64,000 bases of DNA from Pseudomonas sp. GOM6 (GCF_029537485.1 NZ_JARPUS010000012.1:1-64000); one strand, 5' to 3'; shown: positions 48,921 through 58,324, numbered from the stretch's first letter. Notes: a model not told the origin generated them from the sequence alone. Numbers and translations: made by a program.

Positions 48921-50222
48921 ATGCCCCGCTCGCTTCTGCGCCCCTTGCTGTTCAGCAGTCTGCTCTGCTGCGCAGCCCCCGCAATGGCTGTCGACATCGA
49001 CGCCAGCAGCTACGGTTACCCACTGAGCAACCCGTTCGAAGCCACCATCGCCACTACCCCCCCGGATCTGCGCCCACAGGTGCCCAGCGACGAGGACATC
49101 GACCAGGCCGACTACGACATCAAGCTGCGCCCCGAGCGCGAATTCGAGCTGCCTGAAAACTTCTGGCCAGTAACCAAGCTGCGCTATCGCCTGGCTCGCC
49201 AGGACGGCAAGGCGCCGCTGATTTTCATCATCGCCGGCACTGGCGCCAGCTTCGCCAGCGGCAAGACCGACGAGCTCAAGCGGCTGTTTTACGGCGCCGG
49301 CTACCACGTGATCCAGTTGTCGTCGCCAACCAGTTACGACTTCATGAGTGCCGCCTCGCGTACCGCCACGCCAGGCATTTCCAGCGACGATGCCGAAGAC
49401 CTGTACCGGGTGATGATGGCCATCAGTGCCCAGCATCCGGACATCGAAGTCAGCGACTACAACCTGACCGGCTATAGCCTCGGCGGCCTGCATGCTGCTT
49501 TCGTCAGCAAGCTGGACGAGCAGCAGCGCCATTTCAACTTCAAGCGCGTCCTGCTGCTCAATCCGCCGGTCAACCTGTACACCTCGGTCAACAACCTGGA
49601 TCGCCTGGTGCAAACCCGAGTGAAAGGCATCGATGACCACACCAACTACTTCGAGCTGGTCCTGGCCAAACTGGCCCGCTACTTCGAAGAGCAGGGCAAG
49701 GTCGACCTCAACGAAGCGATGCTCTACGACTTCCAGCGCTCGGGGCAGAAGCTCAGCAACGAAGAACTGGCCATGCTGATCGGCAGCTCCTTCCGCTTTT
49801 CGGTATCGGACATGGCCTTCACCGCGGACCTGATCAACCGTCGCGGCCTGATCACCCCGCCGAACTATCCAATCAGCGAAGGCACCAGTCTCACGCCGTT
49901 TTTCAAGCGCGCCCTGCAATGCGACTTCGACTGCTACATCGTCGAGCAGTTGGTGCCCCACTGGCGCAAGAAATACAGCGGCGGCAGCCTGTTGCAGCTG
50001 ATCGACCAGGTCAGCCTGTACGGCCTGGAGGATTACCTGAAAACCAGCCCGAAGATCGCCGTGATGCACAACGCCGACGACCTGATCCTCGGCCCTGGTG
50101 ATATCGGTTTCCTGCGCCGCACCTTTGGCGAGCGCCTGACCCTGTACCCGCATGGCGGGCACTGCGGCAACCTCAATTACCGCGTCAACAGCGACGCCAT
50201 GCTGGAGTTCTTCCGTGGCTAG
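48921..50222 (+). CDS. Exported alpha/beta-hydrolase-like protein
   Basis: The 433-residue product has a clear signal peptide (cleavage after PAMA, about residue 23), then a core with the nucleophile elbow NLTGYSLGGLHAA (G-Y-S-L-G) and a C-terminal VMHNADDLILGPGD segment containing a likely acid, followed by HGGHCGNL with the likely catalytic His. This is lipase or esterase architecture. Its last eight bases overlap the MlaA-family gene, so the two products probably act together at the outer membrane on lipids; this is inference. Start at MPRSLLRP is fixed by the signal peptide. Confidence 0.8.
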   Translation: MPRSLLRPLLFSSLLCCAAPAMAVDIDASSYGYPLSNPFEATIATTPPDLRPQVPSDEDIDQADYDIKLRPEREFELPENFWPVTKLRYRLARQDGKAPLIFIIAGTGASFASGKTDELKRLFYGAGYHVIQLSSPTSYDFMSAASRTATPGISSDDAEDLYRVMMAISAQHPDIEVSDYNLTGYSLGGLHAAFVSKLDEQQRHFNFKRVLLLNPPVNLYTSVNNLDRLVQTRVKGIDDHTNYFELVLAKLARYFEEQGKVDLNEAMLYDFQRSGQKLSNEELAMLIGSSFRFSVSDMAFTADLINRRGLITPPNYPISEGTSLTPFFKRALQCDFDCYIVEQLVPHWRKKYSGGSLLQLIDQVSLYGLEDYLKTSPKIAVMHNADDLILGPGDIGFLRRTFGERLTLYPHGGHCGNLNYRVNSDAMLEFFRG

Positions 50223-50988
50223 AAAATGGATTCTTTCGCTCGCCCTGTCCCTCGCCGCCGGCCTGGCTCAGGCCGACACCACCGCAGCGGAGAACGACGG
50301 TTTCACCCGCCCGCTGGATCAGTTGCAGTTCAACCCGTACCTGGACCAGCGCGAATTCGAACGTTCCACCCTCGACGCGCTGCAGGTCTACGATCCCTGG
50401 GAATCGTGGAATCGCCGGGTCTACCACTTCAACTACCGCTTCGATGAATGGGTCTTTCTGCCGGTGGTGCGCGGCTATCGCTACGTCACGCCAGGCTTCG
50501 TGCGCAGCGGCGTGAACAACTTTTTCAGCAACCTGGGTGACATCCCCAACCTGCTCAACAGCCTGCTGCAGTTCAAGGGGCAACGTTCGCTGGAAACGAC
50601 CGGACGCCTGCTGATCAACACCACCATCGGCATCGCCGGCCTGTGGGACCCGGCCACCCGCATGGGCCTGCCCAAGCACAGCGAGGATTTCGGCCAGACC
50701 CTGGGCGTGTATGGCGTGCCGGATGGCCCCTACGTGGTACTGCCGTTTCTCGGCCCCTCCAACCTGCGTGACACCGGGGGCAAGGTGTTCGACTTCGCCG
50801 CCGAAAGCCAGGTCAATTACCTGAACGTCGCCGAGGTCAGCAGCGATCACCCGGAGATCACCGCCCTACGCGTCGTGGACATCCGCGACAGCACCAACTT
50901 CCGCTACGGCCAGACCAACAGTCCGTTCGAGTACGAGAAGGTGCGTTTCGTCTATCGCGAGGCGCGCAAGATCCAGGTCGCCGAGTGA
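50215..50988 (+). CDS. MlaA/VacJ-family protein without lipobox (GTG start)
   Basis: The 257-residue protein has the MlaA core: DPWESWNRRVYHFNYRFDEWV, FFSNLGDIPNLLNSLLQ, GRLLINTTIGIAGLWDPATRMG and EDFGQTLGVYG. MlaA removes misplaced phospholipid from the outer leaflet and passes it to the Mla pathway. The N-terminus looks like an ordinary signal peptide (ending LAQA) with no lipobox cysteine, unlike E. coli MlaA. The start is GTG, with GGAG upstream, overlapping the previous gene by eight bases. No mlaFEDCB genes are nearby, so this may be a paralogue with a dedicated hydrolase partner. Confidence 0.88.
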   Translation: MARKWILSLALSLAAGLAQADTTAAENDGFTRPLDQLQFNPYLDQREFERSTLDALQVYDPWESWNRRVYHFNYRFDEWVFLPVVRGYRYVTPGFVRSGVNNFFSNLGDIPNLLNSLLQFKGQRSLETTGRLLINTTIGIAGLWDPATRMGLPKHSEDFGQTLGVYGVPDGPYVVLPFLGPSNLRDTGGKVFDFAAESQVNYLNVAEVSSDHPEITALRVVDIRDSTNFRYGQTNSPFEYEKVRFVYREARKIQVAE

Positions 50989-51079
50989 TCGATTAAGTCG
51001 ATTGATTTCGTGGAAAATTTGCAAACATCCATTCAATAAAGCTGGCTAGCATGGGCACATTCCACCTGAGGAGGTGCCC

Positions 51080-51928
51080 ATGACTCAGTTCCGTAAAGTA
51101 CTCGCCCAGCATATCGGCCAGCCCACTTCGGACGGCGCAGGCGTGCGTCTGACCCGTGTATTCGGCGGCGCTGGTATCGAACGCTTCGATCCGTTTCTGA
51201 TGCTCGACGAATTCGGCTCGGAGAACCCGGATGACTACATCGCCGGCTTCCCGCCCCATCCTCATCGCGGCTTCGAAACCATCACTTACATGCTCGAAGG
51301 GCGTATGCGCCATGAGGATCACCTGGGCAACGTCGGCCTGCTGGAAAGTGGCGGCGTGCAGTGGATGACGGCAGCCCGCGGCATCATTCACAGTGAAATG
51401 CCCGAGCAGGAACAAGGCGTGATGCGCGGCTTCCAGCTGTGGCTCAACCTGCCGGCCAAGGACAAGCTCGGCGATGCCGGCTACCGCGACTATGCACCCA
51501 GCGAGATTCCGCAACTGACCACGGCCGATGGCGTGGCGGTGAAGGTTATCGCCGGCCGCTTTGACGACGGCGAGATGCAGCACGATGGTGCCGTACAGCG
51601 TCCGCATACCATGCCGCAGCTATTCGACCTGCACCTGCCGGCCGGCAGCCGCGTGACACCACGGCTGGCCGAGGGGCAGCGGGTTCTGCTCTACGTGTAT
51701 GAAGGCGAACTGGCGGTCAATGGCCATGTCGTGAGCCGCAGTCGCCTGGCGCGTCTTTCCGACAGTGGTGCCATCGAACTGAGCAGCGCCGAGGGCGCGC
51801 GGGTATTGCTGATCGCCGGCACACCTATGAACGAACCCATCGTGCAGTACGGCCCATTCGTGATGAACAGCCGCGAGGAGATCGAACAGGCCCTGCGCGA
51901 CCTGCGTGACGACCGCCTGACCGCGTGA
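51080..51928 (+). CDS. Pirin family protein
   Basis: The 282-residue bicupin has the pirin metal set H60, H62 (PPHPHRGFETIT), H104 and E106 (GIIHSEMP). Bacterial pirins include quercetinases and regulators; the substrate is unknown. An ideal ribosome site (GAGGAGGTGCCC) precedes the ATG. It stands alone between the MlaA-family gene and the convergent patatin-like gene, whose stop lies four bases away. Confidence 0.92.
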   Translation: MTQFRKVLAQHIGQPTSDGAGVRLTRVFGGAGIERFDPFLMLDEFGSENPDDYIAGFPPHPHRGFETITYMLEGRMRHEDHLGNVGLLESGGVQWMTAARGIIHSEMPEQEQGVMRGFQLWLNLPAKDKLGDAGYRDYAPSEIPQLTTADGVAVKVIAGRFDDGEMQHDGAVQRPHTMPQLFDLHLPAGSRVTPRLAEGQRVLLYVYEGELAVNGHVVSRSRLARLSDSGAIELSSAEGARVLLIAGTPMNEPIVQYGPFVMNSREEIEQALRDLRDDRLTA

Positions 51929-51932
51929 GTTT

Positions 51933-53144
51933 TCAGCGCGTGGACGGAACGAATGCCGCAGCCAGGTCGTCTGGCGCCGGTTCCGCACTGAGAAAACGCA
52001 ACAGGAACTCTTTCTGCGCCATGGCGTCCTGGAACCCCAGTTCGATCAGCTCGTTGCAATAGCCCGGCTCGAACAGCAGGTAGCTGAGCACGCCGGCACC
52101 GCTGGCACGGGTCGCCCCCGGTCCACGCAGGAAAAAGCGCATGGCCTTGGGCAACTCGTGGCGATGGCGGGCGGCGATCTGATCCAGCGGCTGACTGGGG
52201 GCGATTACCAGCACCTCCACCGGTTTCAGCCCCAGGCCACGCGGATGCAGGCCGGATGGCACCAGGCGGCTCATATGATTGAGCCGTTCGAGCAGTTCGA
52301 TATCGCTTTCCAGGCTATCGATAAAGGTGCTGTTGAGCATGTGCCCGCTGATCTGTGCCAGGGTCGGCGGCAGACCGCTACGCGGGCGCACCACTTCCTG
52401 ATGGACACCCTTGCCCAGCGGATTGCCACTTACCCCTACCACCAGCACCCGGCTGGCGCCCAGGTGCAGCGCTGGGCTGATCGGCGCCGGCTGGCGTACC
52501 GCACCATCACCGAAATATTCGCGATTGATTTTCACCGGTGGGAACACCAGCGGGATGGCCGCGCTGGCCTGCAGGTGATTGAGGTCCAGGCGGGTCGGTA
52601 CGCCCACGCGACGATGGCGAAACCAGGGGTCGATGGTCGCGCGCCCCTGGTAGAACGTCACCGCCTGGCCGCTCTCGTAACCAAAGGCCGTGACCGCCAC
52701 CGCCCGCAACTGACGCGCCCGCACAGCCGCGGCGATCCCCGAAAAATCCAGCTCACGGGCCAGCAGCTCGCCCAGCGGCGCACTGTCGAGCAGTGCCACC
52801 GGTTGCTGCTTGCCAAGGCCCAGCAGGCTGTGACCGAGGAAACGACTGGCCTGGTGCAAGACGCCGGGCCAGTCGCTGCGATACACATCACCACAGTGAA
52901 AGCCCTGCCAAACCTGCGTCAGCCGCTGTACCGCAGTGCTGAAATGCAGTGCGCCACAGGCCAGGCCAACGGCATTGATGGCGCCGGCCGAAGTACCGAC
53001 GATGACCGGAAAAGGATTATCCGCCGTTTCGCCGAGCAGATCGGCGATAGCCGCGAGCACCCCCACCTGATAGGCCGCCCGTGCGCCACCGCCGGAAAGA
53101 ATCAGCCCGGTGATGGGCCTGGCACGGTCTTCGGCTGGTGTCAT
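51933..53144 (-). CDS. Patatin-like phospholipase
   Basis: The 403-residue protein has the patatin oxyanion loop LILSGGGARAAYQVGVL, nucleophile Ser in VGTSAGAIN and catalytic Asp in YFGDGAVRQ, so a Ser-Asp dyad acyl hydrolase is expected. No signal peptide is seen. The ATG at 53144 fits AAGGAA better than the in-frame GTG two codons upstream. It is co-directional with the lipid A acyltransferase gene 40 bases upstream and may share its transcript. Confidence 0.9.
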   Translation of the reverse strand: MTPAEDRARPITGLILSGGGARAAYQVGVLAAIADLLGETADNPFPVIVGTSAGAINAVGLACGALHFSTAVQRLTQVWQGFHCGDVYRSDWPGVLHQASRFLGHSLLGLGKQQPVALLDSAPLGELLARELDFSGIAAAVRARQLRAVAVTAFGYESGQAVTFYQGRATIDPWFRHRRVGVPTRLDLNHLQASAAIPLVFPPVKINREYFGDGAVRQPAPISPALHLGASRVLVVGVSGNPLGKGVHQEVVRPRSGLPPTLAQISGHMLNSTFIDSLESDIELLERLNHMSRLVPSGLHPRGLGLKPVEVLVIAPSQPLDQIAARHRHELPKAMRFFLRGPGATRASGAGVLSYLLFEPGYCNELIELGFQDAMAQKEFLLRFLSAEPAPDDLAAAFVPSTR

Positions 53145-53183
53145 GGGCACTGTTCCTTGGCTTTCTGACGAGTATAGAACCGG

Positions 53184-54110
53184 CTATTTGCGGTACAGCT
53201 TGGCCTCGCCCTCAGGCCGCGTCTTGAAACGGCGATGTGCCCAGAGGTACTGCTCGGGACACTGACTGACCGCCTGCTCGATCCACTGATTGATGCGCAG
53301 ACAATCGGCCTCCTCGCTTTCACCCGGGAAGTCCAGCAGCGGCGGATGGATGACCAGGCGATACCCCGAACCGTCGGCCAGGCGCTCCTGGGTGAAGGGC
53401 ACCACCCGCGCCTTGCCCAGGCGGGCGAACTTGGTGGTGGCGGTGACAGTCGCCGCGGTGATGCCGAACAGCGGCACGAAGATACTCTGCTTGGGACCGT
53501 AATCCTGATCCGGCGCGTACCAGATCGCACGACCGGCGCGCAGCACCTTGAGCATGGCGCGAATGTCCTCGCGCTCAATGGCCGTGGCATCCCGGTTGTG
53601 GCGTTCGCGGCCGCGACGCTGAACGAAGTCAAACAGCGGGTTCTTGTGCTCGCGGTACATGCCATCGATGGTCTGCCGCTGACCGAGCAGCGCCGCGCCG
53701 ATTTCCAGGGTAGTGAAGTGCAGCGCCATGAGGATCACGCCCTGCCCCTCTTGCTGAGCCTGCTGCAGATGCTCCAGCCCCTCAATGTGCGCCAGCTTGG
53801 CCAGCCGCTCCTTAGGCCACCACCAGCTCATGGCCATCTCAAAGAAGGCGATGCCAGTGGAGGCGAAGTTCTCCTTCAGCAGCCGCTCTCGCTCGGCCAC
53901 GGACAACTGTGGAAAACACAGCTCCAGATTGCGTGCGGCGATGCGCCGCCGCGAGCCGGCCACCCGATACATCAGCGCGCCCAGGCCACGGCCCAGCACC
54001 AGTAGTGCCCGATACGGCAGCTGCACCACCAGCCACAGCAGCCCGAGGCCCAACCAGAGCGGCCAGAAGCGTGGGTGGAGGAAAGAGCGGCGAAATTGCG
54101 GGCGATCCAT
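53184..54110 (-). CDS. htrB: Lipid A biosynthesis lauroyl acyltransferase (HtrB/LpxL)
   Basis: The 308-residue inner-membrane enzyme adds a secondary laurate to lipid A. It has an N-terminal membrane helix and the HX4D/E acyltransferase motif as HFTTLE, plus YREHKNPLFD and YAPDQDYG. Position divergent from minCDE matches the Pseudomonas arrangement I know. The ATG at 54110 gives the family length; the promoter lies in the 110-base gap shared with minC. Confidence 0.92.
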   Translation of the reverse strand: MDRPQFRRSFLHPRFWPLWLGLGLLWLVVQLPYRALLVLGRGLGALMYRVAGSRRRIAARNLELCFPQLSVAERERLLKENFASTGIAFFEMAMSWWWPKERLAKLAHIEGLEHLQQAQQEGQGVILMALHFTTLEIGAALLGQRQTIDGMYREHKNPLFDFVQRRGRERHNRDATAIEREDIRAMLKVLRAGRAIWYAPDQDYGPKQSIFVPLFGITAATVTATTKFARLGKARVVPFTQERLADGSGYRLVIHPPLLDFPGESEEADCLRINQWIEQAVSQCPEQYLWAHRRFKTRPEGEAKLYRK

Positions 54111-54220
54111 GGTGATTCCAGGCTGTCGAGGAAGCCCGGCATTCTACAGAACTCCGCCCGGCTTGCGGCGCTGCCCCCATATCGCTATAAGTCGTGCCCA
54201 TTCATTGCAGTGGGCAGACC

Positions 54221-54952
54221 ATGAGCCAAGCCGACCTCCTCGACCAAGACCCCGTGTTCCAGCTCAAAGGCAGCATGCTCGCCATCACTATCCTGGAACT
54301 GGCGCACAACGACCTGGAGCGCCTGGATCGGCAGCTGGCGGATAAAGTCGCCCAGGCCCCCAACTTCTTCCAGAACATTCCCCTGGTACTGGCCCTGGAC
54401 AAGCTGCCGGAAGGCGAAGGCGAACTCGACCTGGGCAAGCTGATGGAAGTCTGCCGCCAGCACGGCCTGCGCACCCTGGCCATCCGCGCCACCCGTGACG
54501 ATGACATCGCTGCCGCCGAAGCGCTGGACATTCCCGTGCTGCCGCCTTCGGGCGCGCGCGAGAAACTGATCGAGCCGGCGGAGAGCCGCAAGAAGCCGGA
54601 AAAGCCTGCCGAACCCATGGTCAAACCGACCAAGGTGATCACCAGCCCGGTGCGCGGCGGCCAGCAGATCTATGCCCAGGGAGGCGATCTGGTGGTCATG
54701 GCGGCGGTCAGCCCCGGCGCGGAACTTCTCGCCGACGGCAATATCCATGTGTACGGCCCGCTGCGCGGACGTGCCCTGGCTGGCGTCAAGGGCGACGCCA
54801 AGGCACGAATTTTCTGTCAGCAAATGGGCGCCGAAATGCTGTCAGTGGCGGGTCAGTACAAGACCGCCGAAGACCTGCGCCGCGATCCGCTCTGGGGCCA
54901 GTCGGTGCTGGTCAGTCTGTCGGGTGACGTGTTGAACATCACCCGCCTTTAA
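54221..54952 (+). CDS. minC: Septum site-determining protein MinC
   Basis: The 243-residue FtsZ antagonist has an N-terminal FtsZ-inhibiting domain (about 1-105), a Pro/Lys-rich linker (about 125-150) and a C-terminal beta-helix that binds MinD ([32 protein letters not shown]). The ATG starting [11 protein letters not shown] is preferred; the frame is open nine codons further upstream. It heads the minCDE operon, about 100 bases before minD. Confidence 0.96.
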   Translation: MSQADLLDQDPVFQLKGSMLAITILELAHNDLERLDRQLADKVAQAPNFFQNIPLVLALDKLPEGEGELDLGKLMEVCRQHGLRTLAIRATRDDDIAAAEALDIPVLPPSGAREKLIEPAESRKKPEKPAEPMVKPTKVITSPVRGGQQIYAQGGDLVVMAAVSPGAELLADGNIHVYGPLRGRALAGVKGDAKARIFCQQMGAEMLSVAGQYKTAEDLRRDPLWGQSVLVSLSGDVLNITRL

Positions 54953-55051
54953 CGGATACTGCGGCCAATTTTCAGGGACCAAAAGGGCATCCGGAAGCCA
55001 GTCTTTTCGGCTCGGTAATGCCCTCTTTTCATACACTTGGGGTAAAACACC

Positions 55052-55864
55052 TTGGCCAAGATCCTCGTAGTCACTTCCGGCAAAGGCGGCGTGGGCAAAA
55101 CCACCACGAGCGCCGCCATCGGCACCGGCCTGGCCCTGCGCGGCCACAAGACCGTGATCGTCGACTTCGACGTCGGTCTGCGTAACCTCGACCTGATCAT
55201 GGGCTGCGAACGCCGCGTGGTGTACGACTTCGTCAACGTCATCAATGGCGAAGCGACACTGACCCAGGCCCTGATCAAGGACAAACGCCTGGAAAACCTC
55301 TACGTCCTGGCCGCTAGCCAGACCCGCGACAAAGACGCCCTGACCAAGGAAGGCGTCGGCAAGGTCATCGACGAGCTGGCGCAGAACTTCGAATACGTGA
55401 TCTGCGACTCGCCGGCCGGCATCGAGACCGGTGCTCACCTGGCCATGTACTTCGCCGACGAAGCCATCGTCGTGACCAACCCGGAAGTGTCCTCGGTACG
55501 TGACTCCGACCGCATGCTCGGCCTGCTGGCCAGCAAGTCGCGCCGCGCCGAGCAGGGCCTGGAGCCGATCAAGGAGCGCCTGCTGCTGACCCGCTACAAC
55601 CCGGAGCGCGTCACCAAGGGCGAAATGCTCGGTGTGGAAGACGTCGAGGAGATCCTCGCCATCAACCTGCTGGGCGTCATCCCGGAATCCCAGGCCGTTC
55701 TGAAAGCGTCCAACCAGGGCGTGCCGGTCATCCTCGATGACCAGAGCGACGCCGGCCAGGCCTACGGCGATGCCGTCGACCGCCTGCTGGGCAAGGAAGT
55801 GCCGCATCGCTTCCTCGACGTACAGAAGAAAGGACTCATGCAACGCCTGTTTGGAGCGCGCTAA
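55052..55864 (+). CDS. minD: Septum site-determining ATPase MinD (TTG start)
   Basis: The 270-residue deviant Walker A ATPase begins (M)[19 protein letters not shown], with both the signature lysine and the P-loop lysine. It ends in the amphipathic membrane-targeting helix ([12 protein letters not shown]). The start codon is TTG, with GGGG about nine bases upstream; no ATG fits the conserved N-terminus. Rare TTG use may limit MinD dosage relative to MinC and MinE. The stop TAA overlaps the minE ATG by one base. Confidence 0.96.
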   Translation: MAKILVVTSGKGGVGKTTTSAAIGTGLALRGHKTVIVDFDVGLRNLDLIMGCERRVVYDFVNVINGEATLTQALIKDKRLENLYVLAASQTRDKDALTKEGVGKVIDELAQNFEYVICDSPAGIETGAHLAMYFADEAIVVTNPEVSSVRDSDRMLGLLASKSRRAEQGLEPIKERLLLTRYNPERVTKGEMLGVEDVEEILAINLLGVIPESQAVLKASNQGVPVILDDQSDAGQAYGDAVDRLLGKEVPHRFLDVQKKGLMQRLFGAR

Positions 55865-56118
55865 TGAATATTTTCGACTTCTTTCGCGAACGTAAAAAGG
55901 AAACTCCTGCTTCGATCGCGAAAGAGCGTCTGTCGATCATCGTTGCCCACGAGCGCGGCCAGCGCAGTCAGCCGGACTATCTGCCGGCCCTGCAGAAGGA
56001 GCTGGTCGAGGTGATCCGCAAGTACGTGAATATCGAGCAGGATCAGGTGCAGGTCGCGCTGGAAAACCAGGGCAGCTGCTCGATTCTGGAACTCAACATC
56101 ACCCTGCCGGATCGTTGA
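55864..56118 (+). CDS. minE: Cell division topological specificity factor MinE
   Basis: The 84-residue protein begins [12 protein letters not shown], the membrane-binding amphipathic helix, and continues with the anti-MinCD region [13 protein letters not shown] and the dimerisation beta-sheet. It drives pole-to-pole MinD oscillation. The ATG overlaps the minD stop (TAATG), so it is translationally coupled. Confidence 0.97.
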   Translation: MNIFDFFRERKKETPASIAKERLSIIVAHERGQRSQPDYLPALQKELVEVIRKYVNIEQDQVQVALENQGSCSILELNITLPDR

Positions 56119-56174
56119 TTCGCCAGGCGTAAGCAACGGCGGCCACGGCCGCCGTTGTCATTTGTGGAATCGCC

Positions 56175-56810
56175 ATGCCGCTTTCGAATGTGCAAATCAT
56201 CCACCAGGACGCCGCCCTGCTGGTGATCAACAAGCCCACCCTGCTGCTTTCCGTACCCGGCCGCGCCGAAGACAACCGCGACTGCCTGGTGACCCGCCTG
56301 CAGGAAAACGGCTACCCGGAAGCGCGCATCGTCCACCGCCTGGACTGGGAAACCAGCGGCATCATCGTCCTCGCCCGCGATGCCGACAGCCATCGCGAGC
56401 TGTCGCGCCAGTTCCACGACCGCGAAACCGAAAAAGCCTACACCGCCCTGTGCTGGGGCCAGCCCGAACTGGACAGCGGCAGCATCGACCTGCCCCTGCG
56501 CTACGACCCGCCGACCAAACCACGCCATGTGGTCGACCATGAACTGGGCAAGCACGCCCTGACCTTCTGGCGCGTGCTGGAACGTTGCGGCGACTACTGC
56601 CGGGTCGAGCTCACGCCGATCACCGGCCGCTCACACCAGTTGCGCGTGCACATGCTGTCCATCGGCCACCCGCTGCTCGGCGACGGCCTGTACGCCCACG
56701 AGCAGGCGCTGGCCGCCTGGCCGCGCCTGTGCCTGCACGCCAGCATGCTCAGCCTGACCCACCCGCAAACCGGTGAGCGCCTGCGCTTCGAAAGCCCGGC
56801 ACCGTTCTGA
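56175..56810 (+). CDS. rluA: RluA-family pseudouridine synthase
   Basis: The 211-residue enzyme isomerises uridine to pseudouridine in RNA. The catalytic Asp is in VHRLDWETSGIIVLA; other RluA motifs are EKAYTALCWG and GRSHQLRVHMLSIGHPLLGD. The short single-domain form without an S4 domain, and the location after minE, fit RluA (23S rRNA U746 and tRNA U32). It lies 56 bases after minE on the same strand. Confidence 0.92.
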   Translation: MPLSNVQIIHQDAALLVINKPTLLLSVPGRAEDNRDCLVTRLQENGYPEARIVHRLDWETSGIIVLARDADSHRELSRQFHDRETEKAYTALCWGQPELDSGSIDLPLRYDPPTKPRHVVDHELGKHALTFWRVLERCGDYCRVELTPITGRSHQLRVHMLSIGHPLLGDGLYAHEQALAAWPRLCLHASMLSLTHPQTGERLRFESPAPF

Positions 56811-56860
56811 AGCCAGTCCCGGGCTGAACGACTCCCTGCACTAAACGGTAGGTCGCAGTC

Positions 56861-56888
56861 TGGTGCGGTACATACCGTGCACGCACCA
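56861..56888. promoter_or_regulatory. Nested inverted repeats upstream of codB
   Basis: TGGTGCG (56861-56867) and CGCACCA (56882-56888) form an outer repeat, and CGGTA-CA-TACCG (56866-56877) an inner palindrome. They sit about 140-170 bases before the predicted transcription start of codB. A binding site for the PucR-type regulator or an enhancer-binding protein is possible; nothing in the sequence decides this. Confidence 0.4.
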
Positions 56889-56943
56889 CGGCAATGCACA
56901 GCCCACAAAACGAAACCCTGGAGCGAGCCATTTCAGGACTATT

Positions 56944-56962
56944 GTTGTGCATCATGCACAAC
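56944..56962. promoter_or_regulatory. Perfect 9-bp palindrome upstream of the codB sigma-54 promoter
   Basis: GTTGTGCAT and ATGCACAAC are perfect inverted arms around one central C. The site is centred about 75 bases before the expected sigma-54 start, the usual position for an upstream activator. It is not a match to the NtrC consensus in the correct half-site orientation, so a different activator may be involved. Confidence 0.6.
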
Positions 56963-57003
56963 ACACACTGATCGTCCTGTCAGATCAGCAAGTGCCCTGT
57001 GCT

Positions 57004-57019
57004 TGGCACGCCCCCTGCT
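57004..57019 (+). promoter_or_regulatory. Sigma-54 (-24/-12) promoter of codB
   Basis: TGGCACGCCCCCTGCT has the invariant GG and GC exactly ten bases apart and matches TGGCACG-N4-TTGCW with one mismatch. It lies 37 bases before the codB start codon. Nitrogen-source control through RpoN fits cytosine catabolism. Confidence 0.85.
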
Positions 57020-57055
57020 ATCGCAAGGTCATCCCAGACCAACCGGAGCACCGCC

Positions 57056-58324
57056 ATGAGCCTGACCACTCCCGATAGCGATTACCCCTTGAGCGAGGTG
57101 CCCAGCGGCGCGCGCAAGGGCCTGCTGTCCACCTCCATCCTGCTGTTCGGTTTTACCTTCTTCACCGCCACCATGTTCGCCGGCGGCAAGATTGGCATGG
57201 CCTTCGACTTCACCACCCTGCTCTGGGCTGCGGTGATCGGCAACCTGCTGCTCGGCCTGTACGCCGCCGTGCTCGGTCTGATCGCCAGCCGCAGCGGTCT
57301 GAACTCGGTACTGATGGGGCGTTTCTGCTTCGGCGAAGTGGGCAGCAAGCTGTCCGACATCCTCCTCGGTTTCACCCAGATCGGCTGGTACGCCTGGGGC
57401 ACGGCGACCATCGCCATCGTCCTGGTCAAGCTGCTCGGCCTGTCTGAGAACCTGACCCTACCCCTGATGGTGCTGTTCGGTTTCGGCTTCTGCATCACCG
57501 CCTTCATCGGCTACAAGGGCCTCGACCTGCTGTCGCGCGTGGCGGTGCCGGCCATGCTGGTGCTGCTGGTCATCTCGCTGTGGCTCGCCACCCGCGACGC
57601 CGGCGGCCTGGCCGGCCTGCTGGCCGTGCAGCCCAAGGAAAGCATGAGCCTGAGCGTGGCCATCACCCTGGTGTTCGGCACCTTCGTCAGCGGCGCCACC
57701 CAGGCCACCAACTGGACACGCTTCGCCAGGAGCGGTCGCGTCGCCGTGCTGTCCAGCCTGTTCGGCTTCTTCATCGGCAACGGTCTGATGATCATTGCCG
57801 GTGCCTACGGCGCCATCGTCTACCAGCAACCGGATGTGGTCGAAGTGCTGGTACTGCAGGGTCTGTCGATGGCCGCGGTGGTGATGCTGTTCCTCAACCT
57901 GTGGACCACCCAGGACAACACCATCTACAACTTCGCCGCCGCCGGCTGCAACCTGCTGCGCACCGACAAACGCAAGACCGTGACCCTGGCCGGCGCCGCC
58001 ATCGGCACCCTGCTCGCCCTGGGCGGCATGTACGAGATGCTGATCCCCTTCCTGATCCTGCTCGGCTCGATCATCCCGCCGATTGGCGGCGTGATCATGG
58101 CCGACTACTTCTACGGCCATCGCGCACGCTACCCGCGTCTGGCGGACACCTCCCTGCCGGCCTTCAACTGGTGCGGACTGCTCGCCTATGCCGCAGGCGC
58201 CCTCTGCGCCTACTTCTCGCCCTGGGTCGCGCCGCTGGTCGGCATCGCCGTGGCCGCGCTGGTCTATATCGTGCTGTTCGAACTACGCAAAGCCGTGGCC
58301 GCGCGTTCGCCGGCGCGCGCATGA
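57056..58324 (+). CDS. codB: Cytosine permease
   Basis: The 422-residue NCS1-family transporter has about twelve helices. FGFTFFTATMFAGGKIGMAFDF, FGEVGSKLSDILLGFTQIGWYAW and LNLWTTQDNTIYNFAAAG are typical of CodB. It imports cytosine for the deaminase encoded two genes on. ACCGGAGCACCGCC precedes the ATG. The stop overlaps the regulator start (ATGA). Transcription should start from the sigma-54 promoter just upstream. Confidence 0.93.
   Translation: MSLTTPDSDYPLSEVPSGARKGLLSTSILLFGFTFFTATMFAGGKIGMAFDFTTLLWAAVIGNLLLGLYAAVLGLIASRSGLNSVLMGRFCFGEVGSKLSDILLGFTQIGWYAWGTATIAIVLVKLLGLSENLTLPLMVLFGFGFCITAFIGYKGLDLLSRVAVPAMLVLLVISLWLATRDAGGLAGLLAVQPKESMSLSVAITLVFGTFVSGATQATNWTRFARSGRVAVLSSLFGFFIGNGLMIIAGAYGAIVYQQPDVVEVLVLQGLSMAAVVMLFLNLWTTQDNTIYNFAAAGCNLLRTDKRKTVTLAGAAIGTLLALGGMYEMLIPFLILLGSIIPPIGGVIMADYFYGHRARYPRLADTSLPAFNWCGLLAYAAGALCAYFSPWVAPLVGIAVAALVYIVLFELRKAVAARSPARA

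Noticed and set aside
57580..58320. In-frame extension upstream of the PucR-type gene
   Set aside because: It would read through codB out of frame; the ATG overlapping the codB stop begins the known PucR domain.
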